From the NCBI GenBank assembly GCA_023436395.1, contig JAEZJJ010000004.1, positions 1 to 64,000 on the forward strand: a stretch of 64,000 nt of DNA, written 5' to 3'. Shown here one piece after another: positions 35,511-44,207 of the stretch (positions are counted from its first letter, which is position 1; each line of letters opens with the position of its first letter). Position numbers and translations under genes: made by a program. The DNA comes from Bacillota bacterium. Its GTDB lineage: Bacteria; Bacillota; Clostridia; Lachnospirales; Cellulosilyticaceae. The notes under the pieces were generated by a model. That model saw only the letters and a list, made by a program, of their open reading frames with translations, made no database searches and was not told where the DNA came from.

Positions 35511-35520
35511 GAAAAAATAC

Positions 35521-36912
35521 TTAAAATATAAGATGAGCCATTAGTGTAATGATGGGAAGTGTAATGAATGTACGCTCAATAAAAATAACAAATAACTCCC
35601 ATAGTTTTACCGGAATCTTAGAACTAAGAATAAGAGCACCTACTTCAGAAAGATAAATAAGCTGTGTAACTGATACACTAGCTACAATAAATCTAGTTAA
35701 ATCACTTTCTATAGAAGAAGCCAATATAGATGGTAAAAGCATATCTGCAAAACCAGCAACTAAAGTTTGTGACGCAGCAGCAGCTTCTGGAATTCTCAGT
35801 AAATTGAGAAGTGGTATAAAAGGCATTCCTAATATTTGGAATAAGGGTGTATAGGTAGCTAAAATAAGTGCTAGTGTACCGATAGATAGAACAACTGGAA
35901 TGACACCCACCCACATATCAAGTACATTTTTAGAACCATCTATAAGAACAGATTGTTTAAGAGTCTGTTTTTTTGCTTTTAGTAGAGCAGTATTCAATCC
36001 TTGTGAAAAAGTATGCTCAGCATTCTCAATAATATTTTCTGGAGTTGAACCATCATAGAGCTTATCTTTTTTTAAGGAAAGGGGAGGAATTTTAGGCATA
36101 ATAATAGCAGCCATTAAACTAGCAATAGTGACAGTTAAATAAAAGGGAACAAAAAGGTGTCCTAGTTCAACTGTATTGATAACAACTAAGCTAAATGTAA
36201 TAGATACAAGAGAAAAGGTGGTACCAATTACGGCAGCTTCTCGTTTAGTATAGAATCCATCTTCATATTGCTTACTTGTTAGTAATACACCTATAGTACC
36301 ATCACCTAACCAAGAAGCAATACAGTCTATAGCAGAACGTCCTGGGAGGCCAAAAATTGGACGCATTATCTTAGATAAAAGTGTCCCCATAAATTCTAAT
36401 AGTCCAAAATCTAACAGCAGTGGCAAAAATAATCCAGCAAATAAAAAGATGGAAAAAAGAACAGGAAGTAAATCTGTTAGAACAAGAGCGCCAGTATCTG
36501 GGGAACAAATCATTTCTATTATAGGCTGTATAAAGGCTGGAAATACTATTCCCTTTGCTTGGAGTATAATGATGCTAATAAAAAAGAAGGCTAAAATTCT
36601 TAAAGTAAGCCAAATCCAAGATGTATTAAAAAGAGCATTTAGAAATGGATTTTTTATAATATAACCAGGTTTCCATAAGCAGGTAATTAAACTTCCTAAA
36701 GCTGAAACGCTAATGATAATAAGTAGAATGATATAAATATAATTTTCTAACCAGCTTTGAAGACTCGTAGATAAAATAGCAATGGGGATAGTAATAGAAT
36801 CTTCTTGAGGGAATGGGATTATAAATAGGAAAACACCTATTATTGAAGGAATAAAAAATTTAAGGAAAGAAGACAACGGATGATTTAAGCGTTGTTTTTT
36901 CTGTGAATACAT
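35521..36912 (-). CDS. YjiH family membrane protein (nucleoside-recognition GATE domain)
   Basis: 463 aa, about ten to eleven predicted helices. It resembles YjiH-type proteins with the GATE (nucleoside transporter/FeoB/SpmA-like) domain: SAIDCIASWLGDGTIGVLL near residue 195, and RIPEAAAASQTLVAGFADMLLP near residue 370. Probably a transporter or sensor for a nucleoside-like or organic solute; the substrate is unproven. AAAGGAT lies before the ATG, with its own promoter at 36959-36987. It stands alone on the minus strand. Confidence 0.82.
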   Translation of the reverse strand: MYSQKKQRLNHPLSSFLKFFIPSIIGVFLFIIPFPQEDSITIPIAILSTSLQSWLENYIYIILLIIISVSALGSLITCLWKPGYIIKNPFLNALFNTSWIWLTLRILAFFFISIIILQAKGIVFPAFIQPIIEMICSPDTGALVLTDLLPVLFSIFLFAGLFLPLLLDFGLLEFMGTLLSKIMRPIFGLPGRSAIDCIASWLGDGTIGVLLTSKQYEDGFYTKREAAVIGTTFSLVSITFSLVVINTVELGHLFVPFYLTVTIASLMAAIIMPKIPPLSLKKDKLYDGSTPENIIENAEHTFSQGLNTALLKAKKQTLKQSVLIDGSKNVLDMWVGVIPVVLSIGTLALILATYTPLFQILGMPFIPLLNLLRIPEAAAASQTLVAGFADMLLPSILASSIESDLTRFIVASVSVTQLIYLSEVGALILSSKIPVKLWELFVIFIERTFITLPIITLMAHLIF

Positions 36913-36958
36913 GTGGGTAAATCCTTTCTGTAAATTATGTTAACCGTTATTATGCGTT

Positions 36959-36987
36959 ATTATAACTGGAGAAGGTAAAAAAAACAA
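36959..36987 (-). promoter_or_regulatory. Putative promoter of the YjiH gene
   Basis: Read on the minus strand: TTGTTT, 17-bp spacer, perfect TATAAT (36964-36959). Confidence 0.5.
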
Positions 36988-37157
36988 GAGTTTAGTGAAT
37001 AAATATACGTGAAATGATATATTGATGCATAATTTAAAAAAGTATGGCTATGCAGAAGCATGAACCATACTTGGAGAAAGGATATTATAAAATAGAACAT
37101 AGTTAGCATATATCAGATAGTATATAAAAACAAGGTGGTAGGGGTAATAAAAATATT

Positions 37158-37191
37158 TTGCGCTTAGGCATAGAATCCTCTATAATAGAGG
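37158..37191 (+). promoter_or_regulatory. Promoter with palindromic operator over the -10 box
   Basis: TTGCGC (37158-37163), 17-bp spacer, TATAAT (37181-37186). The -10 box is the centre of the dyad CCTCT-ATAAT-AGAGG (37177-37191). A protein bound there would block the promoter. Drives the gene at 37298. Confidence 0.5.
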
Positions 37192-37297
37192 TAAATCGAC
37201 AAGTACTTTAAAAAACTTAGAAATAAAATGTATAGTAAAATAGAAATAAATTAGAGCATTGAGGAAAACTAAAGGATGGTAATATAAGGAGTAAAAA

Positions 37298-38767
37298 ATG
37301 GAAAGAATAAAAGAAGAGTTTAATCGATACAAATGGGTATTGTTAGCGGGTGTTATTGTAGCTATTCTCATAGGTCTGATTACGGCCAATCTGCATGTCT
37401 TAAAATTTATGACTTATAAGATGCATGGCAACACAACAGGTATTATAAGTATCTTAGAAGGTAGCGTGAAAAATAGTCAAGCACAGTCAAGTTGGTATTT
37501 TTCTCAAGGAATTGAATATTTATTAAATCAAAAGGAGTTGTCAGAAGAAAGTAGCCAATTTTTTGAGAAAAACTTTGAGCATTTGACAATAGATAAGCAA
37601 CTAGAAGTTATTGAAGGGTATAATAAAAAGAAACAGTTTATACCCATGAATAATATATTGATAAAAATATTACTAGAACATATAGAGGATTTACCAATAC
37701 AAAATTATATAAAACGTATGGAGGCTAATGTACTTGAACAAGGTTTAGCTATCTATTATGGTAATAAAGTTGAGGTTAATCAGGCATTTATAGATCAGAT
37801 GCATAAGGTTTTAAGTATTTACCCAAAAAGGTTACCTTTTGATAAATTTCAATTTGATCTTTATCCTATCCTAGCTTTAGAAGGTGAAGAAAATGGAACT
37901 AAAAAGATGGCTATATTTAATGGAATTGAATCAGCAAGAGCTAAAGAATTACTGCTAAAATCTTTAAAAAATCAATCTATTGAAGGTGAGCAGCTAAGAG
38001 AATGGGTAGAACTTTTAAATAAGACAAAAATTCTTGATCAAGCAACATATACACAATTTAATAATCTATATAGTGAAGTCTATCTTGTACGTAACCAATA
38101 TAAGGAGTTAGAGGCAAGAGAGGTAGACTTAAAGAATAAAAAAGAAGCTGTGGAGGTACAGATAGGGCAAAGTCTTAAGGATCTAGAGAGTAAGCAAGAA
38201 GAAGTAGCCCTATTAAACAATACAATTAGTGGAATAGATAGCCAGTTAGCTGAGTTAACAGACTATGCGTATATGGCGTTGTATATTGAGAAATCCTCTG
38301 GTACAGGAAGCCATGAATATGAGGCTTCAATTCCAAAGAAAGGCCTATTTGGAAACTATAAACCATCGAGTCAAAAGTATATAGTGAAACTTTCGGATAC
38401 AAGTTTCTTATCAGAAGGCGTGTATTATGTGGATATTTATTTAAAGGGGACAAAGGTGCATAGCAATGGAAATGAATATCCTTACTATGTAGAGGTATCT
38501 AGTAGTGAACTAAGTAATATAGCATTATTGCAACAACAAAGACAAGAAAAAGCTAATGAAAGAAAGGTACTTGAGCAAGAAGTAAGTGAATTAGAAGTGC
38601 AAGTTAATTCTATCAAAGAGCAAATGGGATATGATGAGAATCAAGAGGCACTTAAGAGTATTGCAGTAGAAAGAGGTGAATTGGTTAAAAAATTAAATGA
38701 AAAAATAGTTGAGATCAAAACAATGTTTGGTCTTAGTGAGTTGAAGATAGAAATGAAGGTAAAGTAG
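37298..38767 (+). CDS. Membrane-anchored coiled-coil protein of unknown function
   Basis: 489 aa, not recognised. One N-terminal transmembrane helix (about residues 14-34) is followed by a helical region. A coiled coil (about residues 258-320, rich in E/K/L/Q heptads) comes next. A beta-rich domain of about 80 residues follows, with aromatic strands (SQKYIVKLSDTSFLSEGVYYVDIYLKG). A second coiled coil (about 408-475) ends the chain. No signal peptidase site or catalytic motif is visible. The soluble part would be outside if the anchor is N-in. AAGGAG precedes the ATG. A single gene with its own promoter; a role in envelope organisation is possible but only a guess. Confidence 0.7.
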   Translation: MERIKEEFNRYKWVLLAGVIVAILIGLITANLHVLKFMTYKMHGNTTGIISILEGSVKNSQAQSSWYFSQGIEYLLNQKELSEESSQFFEKNFEHLTIDKQLEVIEGYNKKKQFIPMNNILIKILLEHIEDLPIQNYIKRMEANVLEQGLAIYYGNKVEVNQAFIDQMHKVLSIYPKRLPFDKFQFDLYPILALEGEENGTKKMAIFNGIESARAKELLLKSLKNQSIEGEQLREWVELLNKTKILDQATYTQFNNLYSEVYLVRNQYKELEAREVDLKNKKEAVEVQIGQSLKDLESKQEEVALLNNTISGIDSQLAELTDYAYMALYIEKSSGTGSHEYEASIPKKGLFGNYKPSSQKYIVKLSDTSFLSEGVYYVDIYLKGTKVHSNGNEYPYYVEVSSSELSNIALLQQQRQEKANERKVLEQEVSELEVQVNSIKEQMGYDENQEALKSIAVERGELVKKLNEKIVEIKTMFGLSELKIEMKVK

Positions 38768-38812
38768 AAGAAGTACACTAAGAGCTTACAGTAACTCGAA
38801 GAAAAAGGATTT

Positions 38813-38866
38813 AAATAAACCTCCTTATAAATCATATTGATAGGTGATTTTAAGGAGGTTTATTAG
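38813..38866. terminator. Probable terminator after the coiled-coil protein gene
   Basis: A stem of about 20 bp with one bulge (38814-38834 with 38845-38864). The plus-strand T-run lies in the stem end (TTTATTA), so efficiency is uncertain. Confidence 0.6.
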
Positions 38867-38982
38867 GTCTAATATAAAAAGTTATACTTATTTAAAATAA
38901 GTGTGGAAACAATGAAGAATTAAATATATAATTTAAAGTAGCTAGAAATCATTTAGGATGATTTTTAGATGAAGGAGATACT

Positions 38983-39441
38983 ATGGAAAAAGATATTGAG
39001 TTTATGAAAGAAGCATTAATTGAAGCACACAAGGCATTTGCATTAGATGAGTCACCAATAGGGGCTATTGTTGTATATGAAGGACAAATTATAGGTAGGG
39101 GGCATAATAGAAGAAACACGGATAAAAATGCCTTAGCACATGCTGAAGTAATGGCAATTAATGAGGCTTGCCATTATATTCAAGATTGGAGATTGGAAGA
39201 GTGCACGATTTACATTACATTAGAACCTTGTCCTATGTGCAGTGGTGCAATTGTACAAGCTAGAATCCCGAAAGTTGTTTTTGGGGCACGTAGTCCAAAA
39301 GCTGGTTTTGGAGGTTCTGTGTTAAATATATTGCAGATGGAAGAACTTAATCATCGTTGTGAAGTAGTAGAAGGTGTTTGTGAGGAAGAGGCAAGAGAAT
39401 TACTCAAAACTTATTTTAAGCAAATGAGAGAAAAAAATTAA
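38983..39441 (+). CDS. tadA: tRNA-specific adenosine deaminase
   Basis: 152 aa zinc deaminase that converts the wobble adenosine of tRNA-Arg(ACG) to inosine. The motifs are complete: His53-Ala-Glu55 in HAEVMAI, and Cys83/Cys86 in PCPMCSGAI. The downstream ARIPKVVFGA segment is typical of TadA. Upstream is a GAAGGAGA ribosome site. The gene lies ahead of the SRP RNA and dnaX-ybaB-recR, the same neighbourhood as in Bacillus subtilis. Confidence 0.94.
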   Translation: MEKDIEFMKEALIEAHKAFALDESPIGAIVVYEGQIIGRGHNRRNTDKNALAHAEVMAINEACHYIQDWRLEECTIYITLEPCPMCSGAIVQARIPKVVFGARSPKAGFGGSVLNILQMEELNHRCEVVEGVCEEEARELLKTYFKQMREKN

Positions 39442-39459
39442 AATTATTGGAGGGGAATT

Positions 39460-39894
39460 ATGGCAGCAAATTTAAGACATAAAAAGGCGAGAATGCTTAG
39501 AGATTTTATGATTGAAACTAAAACTATTGAAATGTTTAAAGAAGAAGAAAAAGACGATACAATCTTCTTTAGAAGTATTTATCCAATGGGTGAAGAGAAA
39601 AAACAAGTAGTTATTACTATTAACGATACAGTTTATTTAGGGGTTCAATCATTACTCATTAGTGAAATACCTGAAGAAAGAAATGCAGCATTACTTGATT
39701 GCCTAAATGAATGCAACTTAGAATTACCTACTGTAAAATATGTATTAACAAAAGATCAGTGTGTTGTTGTATCTATGTTCTTTCCAGCGGATCATGAACA
39801 CTTTAATCCAGGATTAATTATGGGAGCTATTGTACAAGTAATGAAAAATGTAGCTGAAAGACATTATAATAGAATTAAAGCAGCTATAATATAG
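39460..39894 (+). CDS. Conserved hypothetical protein, YbjN-like
   Basis: 144 aa cytoplasmic protein with an alternating strand/helix pattern reminiscent of the YbjN/type III chaperone-like fold (QVVITINDTVYLGVQSLLI, then RNAALLDCLNECNLELPTVKYVL, then QCVVVSMFFP). Function is unknown. It starts 18 bases after tadA with a TGGAGGGG site, so the two are probably co-transcribed. The family assignment is by impression only. Confidence 0.6.
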   Translation: MAANLRHKKARMLRDFMIETKTIEMFKEEEKDDTIFFRSIYPMGEEKKQVVITINDTVYLGVQSLLISEIPEERNAALLDCLNECNLELPTVKYVLTKDQCVVVSMFFPADHEHFNPGLIMGAIVQVMKNVAERHYNRIKAAII

Positions 39895-39915
39895 AATAAA
39901 GAAGAAAGACATACA

Positions 39916-39944
39916 TTGACATATAGCATGAAAAAGGGTATACT
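39916..39944 (+). promoter_or_regulatory. Promoter of the SRP RNA gene
   Basis: TTGACA (39916-39921), 17-bp spacer, TATACT (39939-39944). Transcription should begin near 39951. A short hairpin TGACAG/CTGTCA (39953-39969) then precedes the mature 5' end. Confidence 0.8.
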
Positions 39945-39977
39945 AGTATTCGTGACAGATACCCTGTCAAAAAATTT

Positions 39978-40241
39978 CCGTGCTAGCTGGGGAGGTAGCG
40001 GTGCCCTGTACCTGCAACCCGCTGTAGCAGGAGTGATGCTTCGTCTGAGGCAGGAATTTGTATAGCCTGCCCTTAATAAGTGGCGATGAGGATTGGGTCT
40101 TACGCAATAGGCACTTATGAACCGTGTCAGGTCCGGAAGGAAGCAGCACTAAGTAAGAACGTTTATGTGCCGTAAGGTTGCCTAGTCTGAGTTAACTGTT
40201 AAGGTAACGTATATGGCTTTCTGTCGAAGCGAAGTGCACGG
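39978..40241 (+). ncRNA. ffs: Large bacterial signal recognition particle RNA (scRNA type)
   Basis: About 264 nt, close to the 271 nt of Bacillus subtilis scRNA. The ends pair (CCGTGC at 39978-39983 with GCACGG at 40236-40241). The conserved helix 8 tip that binds Ffh is present as GTCAGGTCCGGAAGGAAGCAGC at about 40126-40147, including the GGAA tetraloop and the asymmetric loop. The Alu-domain half at the 5' side makes it the long Gram-positive form. It targets membrane and secreted proteins together with Ffh. It has its own strong promoter and terminator. Confidence 0.95.
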
Positions 40242-40264
40242 ATTATTGAATAAAGACAAGTAAT

Positions 40265-40298
40265 GACTAAGTCTATTGAGATTTAGTCTTTTTTTTAT
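40265..40298 (+). terminator. Terminator of the SRP RNA
   Basis: A 9-bp stem (40265-40273 with 40280-40288), a 6-nt loop and then a run of eight or more T. Confidence 0.88.
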
Positions 40299-40301
40299 AT
40301 T

Positions 40302-40344
40302 AAAAACTCTTTAGCCTATAAATGCTATAAGCTAAAGAGTTTTT
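40302..40344. terminator. Bidirectional hairpin, terminator of the AraC gene
   Basis: A perfect 14-bp stem (40302-40315 with 40331-40344) with A/T-runs on both sides. The AraC stop codon on the minus strand lies inside the right arm. Confidence 0.85.
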
Positions 40345-41296
40345 ATTTGTGATGTAATGAAAATGCATAATATCTCTGTCTATAACCAGAGGGGGTATGA
40401 TGCATATATTTTTTAAATAATTTAGCAAAATAAGCTGTGTCATTAAAACCTACCTCATCTGCAATATCAGAAATAGACAGTTTGGATTCTCTAAGTAAGA
40501 TAGCAGATAAGTTAATACGATGTTTATTTAAATAAGTAATTATAGTTTCACCAGTTGCCTCAAAGAAACGATCACTAAGAGTTGTGCGATTTACATGAAA
40601 ACGTCGACTTAATTCAGGAATAGTGATTTTTTGTTTATAGTTATTATGTAAATATAAAAGAACATCCTTTATTTCAAAGGCAACTTTAGTAATCAGCGTT
40701 TCAGATAAAATAGTATGTATTTTTACTAATTCTTCAATATAGGTTAAAAGCTCGTAAACCCTTGCAGAGAGGAGAATAGACTGATTAGAAATAGCTATTA
40801 TATTTTCTAATAAATTATTGATATTTTTAATAACTGGCTCAGAAGTTGATATTTGCCCAGTGTAATTTTTATGTCTTTTAAAGAAAATGGACAAAACGAT
40901 AGCACATCTAATATCTTCTACCGAGAATGAATGATCAAAAGATCTTACATTTTCTAAGGTAAAATACTCCCTAATGATACAAGGACTAAAAGAAATAACT
41001 TTTCCACAAATGTTAGAATTTGAAGGAATACTCAATCTTTCAGTTTCGTTTAAGCAAATAACTAAAGGACCATTTATAGAAACATCATGTTCGTTGATTA
41101 ATACTGAATCTTTACCTTTTTCAATAATAACAATGCTTAATTTATCCGCAGCACCTATTAGGAGAGAGGAACTATTAAGTGCTGATATATTAAATGCATT
41201 AGAAGGATGGTTAAGGGAAATACTATTTACAAAACTCACAGGAGTACCTCCGTTTAATAATGTCATAAATGATTTATTTAAATAAAAATATATCAT
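40343..41296 (-). CDS. AraC family transcriptional regulator
   Basis: 317 aa. The C-terminal double helix-turn-helix (about residues 210-310) is clear: the first HTH has ITIPELSRRFHVNRTTLSDRF, the second LSISDIADEVGFNDTAYFAKLFKKYMHHTPSGYR. The N-terminal 200 residues form a cupin-like sensor domain of unknown ligand. The start is uncertain because no good ribosome site precedes either Met1 or Met11. No target gene is adjacent on the same strand. The neighbour upstream, ytaF, is in the same direction but has its own terminator. Confidence 0.85.
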   Translation of the reverse strand: MIYFYLNKSFMTLLNGGTPVSFVNSISLNHPSNAFNISALNSSSLLIGAADKLSIVIIEKGKDSVLINEHDVSINGPLVICLNETERLSIPSNSNICGKVISFSPCIIREYFTLENVRSFDHSFSVEDIRCAIVLSIFFKRHKNYTGQISTSEPVIKNINNLLENIIAISNQSILLSARVYELLTYIEELVKIHTILSETLITKVAFEIKDVLLYLHNNYKQKITIPELSRRFHVNRTTLSDRFFEATGETIITYLNKHRINLSAILLRESKLSISDIADEVGFNDTAYFAKLFKKYMHHTPSGYRQRYYAFSLHHK

Positions 41297-41341
41297 AATT
41301 TACTTAATTTAGCAATATACCTTAACTTCCTAAATGATTTA

Positions 41342-41393
41342 TAAAAAACATACCTCCAAATGTTAGTGAGATTTTATCTAACAATGGGGGTAT
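41342..41393 (-). terminator. Terminator of ytaF (minus strand)
   Basis: A stem of about 16 bp with one bulge and a G-U pair (41350-41366 with 41378-41393), followed on the minus strand by GTTTTTTAT. Confidence 0.75.
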
Positions 41394-41415
41394 ATTTAAA
41401 GTAGTATACTTCTAG

Positions 41416-42051
41416 TTAGAGAGGTAGATTAAAATATTTGAGGAATGCAAGTGCGATAAGTGTAGCACCGCTCAGCCAAGAAAAGTCGAAATCAAGTTTT
41501 TTAGCGCATCTATGCCCTAAAGTACAGCCTAGGATAATAGCAACTGAATTAAGTACAAGAGAGAGGAGAGTGATTTGTAGAAGATTAATAGAAGCCAAAG
41601 CTACACCAAAACCTACAACTAAGCTATCTAGCGAAAGGGCGATGCCAAGATAAAGAGCTTCTTTGTAACTTAATACTTTAGAATGGTCAATGTCAGCAAG
41701 TGTTGCATCTGCATAAACGTTAAGGACTAGTTTGAAATTAAAGAGAGTAAGTTCAATATTCCTGGAGGAAGCTACTTTTTTGTTAAGATACTGTTTGAGT
41801 AGCCCTTCAAAAAGTCGTATAAATCCTAGAATAAATATAATACAGAAGCACATAAAACTAGTTAAATTTGCAGGAATAAATCCTTTAATAATAGAACCAA
41901 GACTGATAGAGATGATCAAAAACAATGTAGAAATTCCTGTGAGGATTAAGCCTGAAATGACAGGAATTTTTATCTTATTGGCACCATAGGCAAAACTAGC
42001 TATGCAAGCATCTATACAAAGTGAAATAACAAGTAAAGAAGACTCTAACAT
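41416..42051 (-). CDS. ytaF: YtaF sporulation-type membrane protein (MntP-like fold)
   Basis: 211 aa with six predicted helices in two repeated halves. The halves carry the mirrored acidic motifs SLCIDACIASFAYGA (residues about 9-23) and ALSLDSLVVGFGVAL (about 138-152), as in the MntP/LysE-like manganese exporter superfamily. Overall it fits YtaF, a conserved membrane protein of spore formers. It may move a divalent cation during sporulation; this is inferred. GAGG precedes the start. Confidence 0.82.
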   Translation of the reverse strand: MLESSLLVISLCIDACIASFAYGANKIKIPVISGLILTGISTLFLIISISLGSIIKGFIPANLTSFMCFCIIFILGFIRLFEGLLKQYLNKKVASSRNIELTLFNFKLVLNVYADATLADIDHSKVLSYKEALYLGIALSLDSLVVGFGVALASINLLQITLLSLVLNSVAIILGCTLGHRCAKKLDFDFSWLSGATLIALAFLKYFNLPL

Positions 42052-42162
42052 AGTAAATAACCTCGATTAATAAAGTGATACTATATATACTATGGAAAAA
42101 CAAGGAAAAAGAAACTTGACTCTATGTTAATTCTACTTCTTGTATTAGAAAGGGCATAAATG

Positions 42163-42171
42163 TGGTATAAT
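42163..42171 (+). promoter_or_regulatory. Extended -10 promoter of dnaX-ybaB-recR
   Basis: TGG followed by a perfect TATAAT (42166-42171), 44 bases before the dnaX start. Confidence 0.55.
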
Positions 42172-42214
42172 AAAGTATATTCAAAGATAATAGAGGATGA
42201 AGAGAGGAGAAAAC

Positions 42215-43828
42215 ATGAGTTACTTAGCTTTATATAGAAAGTATAGACCCTATACTTTTGATGATGTCATAGGCCAAGAGCATATTGTGCGAACACTTAA
42301 AAATCAAATTAACTCACATCGTGTGGCTCATGCGTATCTATTTTCAGGTAGTAGAGGGACAGGTAAGACTTCTATTGCTAAAATTTTTGCTAGAGCTGTT
42401 AACTGCGAAAATCCTATAAATGGTTCTGCATGTGGTAAATGTGAAAGTTGCATAAAAATAAATGATAGTGCAGGAATCAATATTATTGAGATTGATGCTG
42501 CTTCACATAATGGTGTGGATAATATTAGAGAGATTAATGAAGAGGTTAAGTATACACCGGCGGTAGGAAGGTATAAAGTATATATTATAGATGAGGTACA
42601 TATGCTCTCTACAGGTGCTTTTAATGCCTTGCTGAAGACTTTAGAAGAACCGCCGGCTCATGTTATTTTCATTTTAGCTACAACCGATCCTCAAAAAATA
42701 CCAGTTACAATTTTATCAAGATGTCAACGTTTTGACTTCAAACGGATTTCAGCCAAAGAGATAGAAGAAACATTGATAAGGTATATGGAAATAGAGCAAA
42801 TTAATATAGAGAAAAAGGCACTAGCATATATAGCCAGGTTAGCAGATGGTGGGATGCGTGATGCATTAAGTATACTGGAGCAGAGCATATCCTTTTATTT
42901 TGGTGAAGTTATTACACTAGATAAAGTGCTCTATTTAGTAGGTGCTGTAGATAGTAGTATACTATTTGAGATGATAAAAGCTATTTCACAGAAAGATGCT
43001 AAAGAGGTATTAAATCTATGTGAAGAAGTGAATAGGCAGGGTAGAAGCATAAGACAGTTTGTAAGTGACTTATTAGAGCATTGTCGAAATCTTCTAGTAG
43101 CTAAGACCACTGATGGTGGTTGTGAAGTATTAGATTATAGTTTAGAATATGTTGAAGCCTTAAAGAGTCAAGCTACATTAATAAGTGTAAACGAACTCAT
43201 GCGTTATATGAAACATTTAAGTGGATTAGAGTGGGAGATGCGTAGTAGTGTATCTCCTAGAATATTGTTAGAAGTGGCGTTACTTAAACTTAGTGAGGTG
43301 CAAATGGATGGATCTCCCGAAGGTATGATAGCTAAGGTACAGCTCCTAGAAGAAAAATTAGATAAATTAATGCAGACAGGTATAAGTGTTTCAAAGCCAA
43401 CACCAATAGTGCAAAATGCACCTAAAGAAGTTATTGTACCTCATAAATTGCCGGAAGCCGTGCCAGAAGAAGTAAAGAATCTAAAAAATAAATGGCATCA
43501 AATAATCAGTAAGTTAGGTGCTACATCAACAGCAAGAACGGTATATGCTACAGCAGAAGCTGGATATATAGAAGGAGATATCCTGTATATTGTATATCGT
43601 AAGGGTATGGAGGCAGGTACGAATAGATACCTGGATGAATTAAAAGTAGCTATTAATGCTGTGGCAGGAAAAGAAGTAAAAGTGAGAACCATATCAGCAG
43701 ATGATTATGCTAATAAATCTATAGAGGCATATGGTTCTAATCCTAAGTTATCAGAAGAGGTTCAGGATATTTCAAATATTTTAAGAAACGTTCAGTCAAA
43801 AATAAACTTTAATATTGAAGTCAAATAG
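42215..43828 (+). CDS. dnaX: DNA polymerase III subunit gamma/tau
   Basis: 537 aa clamp-loader ATPase of the replisome. Visible motifs: Walker A GSRGTGKTS near residue 46, a zinc site of four cysteines (CENPINGSACGKCESC), DEVHMLS as Walker B, and the SRC-type arginine finger in TILSRCQRF. The ATG at 42215 follows AGAGGAG; an in-frame ATG at 42197 lacks a site and is rejected. I see no convincing programmed-frameshift signal, so a separate gamma form is not predicted. First gene of the dnaX-ybaB-recR unit. Confidence 0.95.
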   Translation: MSYLALYRKYRPYTFDDVIGQEHIVRTLKNQINSHRVAHAYLFSGSRGTGKTSIAKIFARAVNCENPINGSACGKCESCIKINDSAGINIIEIDAASHNGVDNIREINEEVKYTPAVGRYKVYIIDEVHMLSTGAFNALLKTLEEPPAHVIFILATTDPQKIPVTILSRCQRFDFKRISAKEIEETLIRYMEIEQINIEKKALAYIARLADGGMRDALSILEQSISFYFGEVITLDKVLYLVGAVDSSILFEMIKAISQKDAKEVLNLCEEVNRQGRSIRQFVSDLLEHCRNLLVAKTTDGGCEVLDYSLEYVEALKSQATLISVNELMRYMKHLSGLEWEMRSSVSPRILLEVALLKLSEVQMDGSPEGMIAKVQLLEEKLDKLMQTGISVSKPTPIVQNAPKEVIVPHKLPEAVPEEVKNLKNKWHQIISKLGATSTARTVYATAEAGYIEGDILYIVYRKGMEAGTNRYLDELKVAINAVAGKEVKVRTISADDYANKSIEAYGSNPKLSEEVQDISNILRNVQSKINFNIEVK

Positions 43829-43874
43829 GGTAAAATAGATACTATAATAAAGTGTTAATTAGGAGGAAGAGTAA

Positions 43875-44207
43875 ATGAGAAATTTTGGTGGCGGTATGCC
43901 TAATATGCAACAACTTATGAAACAAGCACAAAAAATGCAAAAACAAATGGAAGAAGCACAAGCTGCTCTTGAAACTAAAGAACTTACTGCAACCGCAGGC
44001 GGTGGTATGGTTGAAGTTGTAATTACTGGGAAAAAAGAAATTAAATCTATTAAGATAAATCCAGATGTAGTTGATCCAGATGATGTAGAAACATTAGAAG
44101 ATTTAGTGCTTGTAGCGGTTAATGAAGCAGTACGCCAAGCAGATGAACTTAGTCAAAAAGAAATGGGTAAACTTACAGGAGGTTTACCAACAGGAGGATT
44201 ATTCTAG
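43875..44207 (+). CDS. ybaB: YbaB/EbfC nucleoid-associated protein
   Basis: 110 aa small DNA-binding protein. It starts with a Met/Gln/Lys-rich coiled helix (MQQLMKQAQKMQKQMEEAQ) and continues with the core GGGMVEVVITGKKEIKSIKINPDVV. It lies between dnaX and recR as in most Firmicutes. TAGGAGG lies before the ATG. It overlaps recR by one base. Confidence 0.95.
   Translation: MRNFGGGMPNMQQLMKQAQKMQKQMEEAQAALETKELTATAGGGMVEVVITGKKEIKSIKINPDVVDPDDVETLEDLVLVAVNEAVRQADELSQKEMGKLTGGLPTGGLF

Larger units (their letters stand above)
35118..35520. other. Intergenic region between pyk and the YjiH gene
   Basis: 403 bases with three hairpins (listed separately). The middle part, 35239-35470, is AT-rich and I see no gene or known RNA in it. 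Confidence 0.5.
36913..37297. other. Divergent region between the YjiH and coiled-coil protein genes
   Basis: 385 bases. It holds a minus promoter at 36959-36987 and a hairpin with stems AAGTATGG/CCATACTT and ATGC/GCAT (37040-37072) without a T-run. A plus promoter at 37158-37186 has its -10 box inside a palindrome. No gene seen. Confidence 0.5.

Noticed and set aside
37040..37072. Hairpin AAGTATGG/CCATACTT as a terminator of the minus-strand YjiH gene
   Set aside because: It lies upstream of that gene's start, not downstream, and has no T-run on either strand. It is noted as a structure of unknown role only.
43470..43500. An A-rich stretch in dnaX as a frameshift site for a gamma form
   Set aside because: It has only six A residues and no clear stem or upstream Shine-Dalgarno stimulator, so there is no real evidence for slippage.
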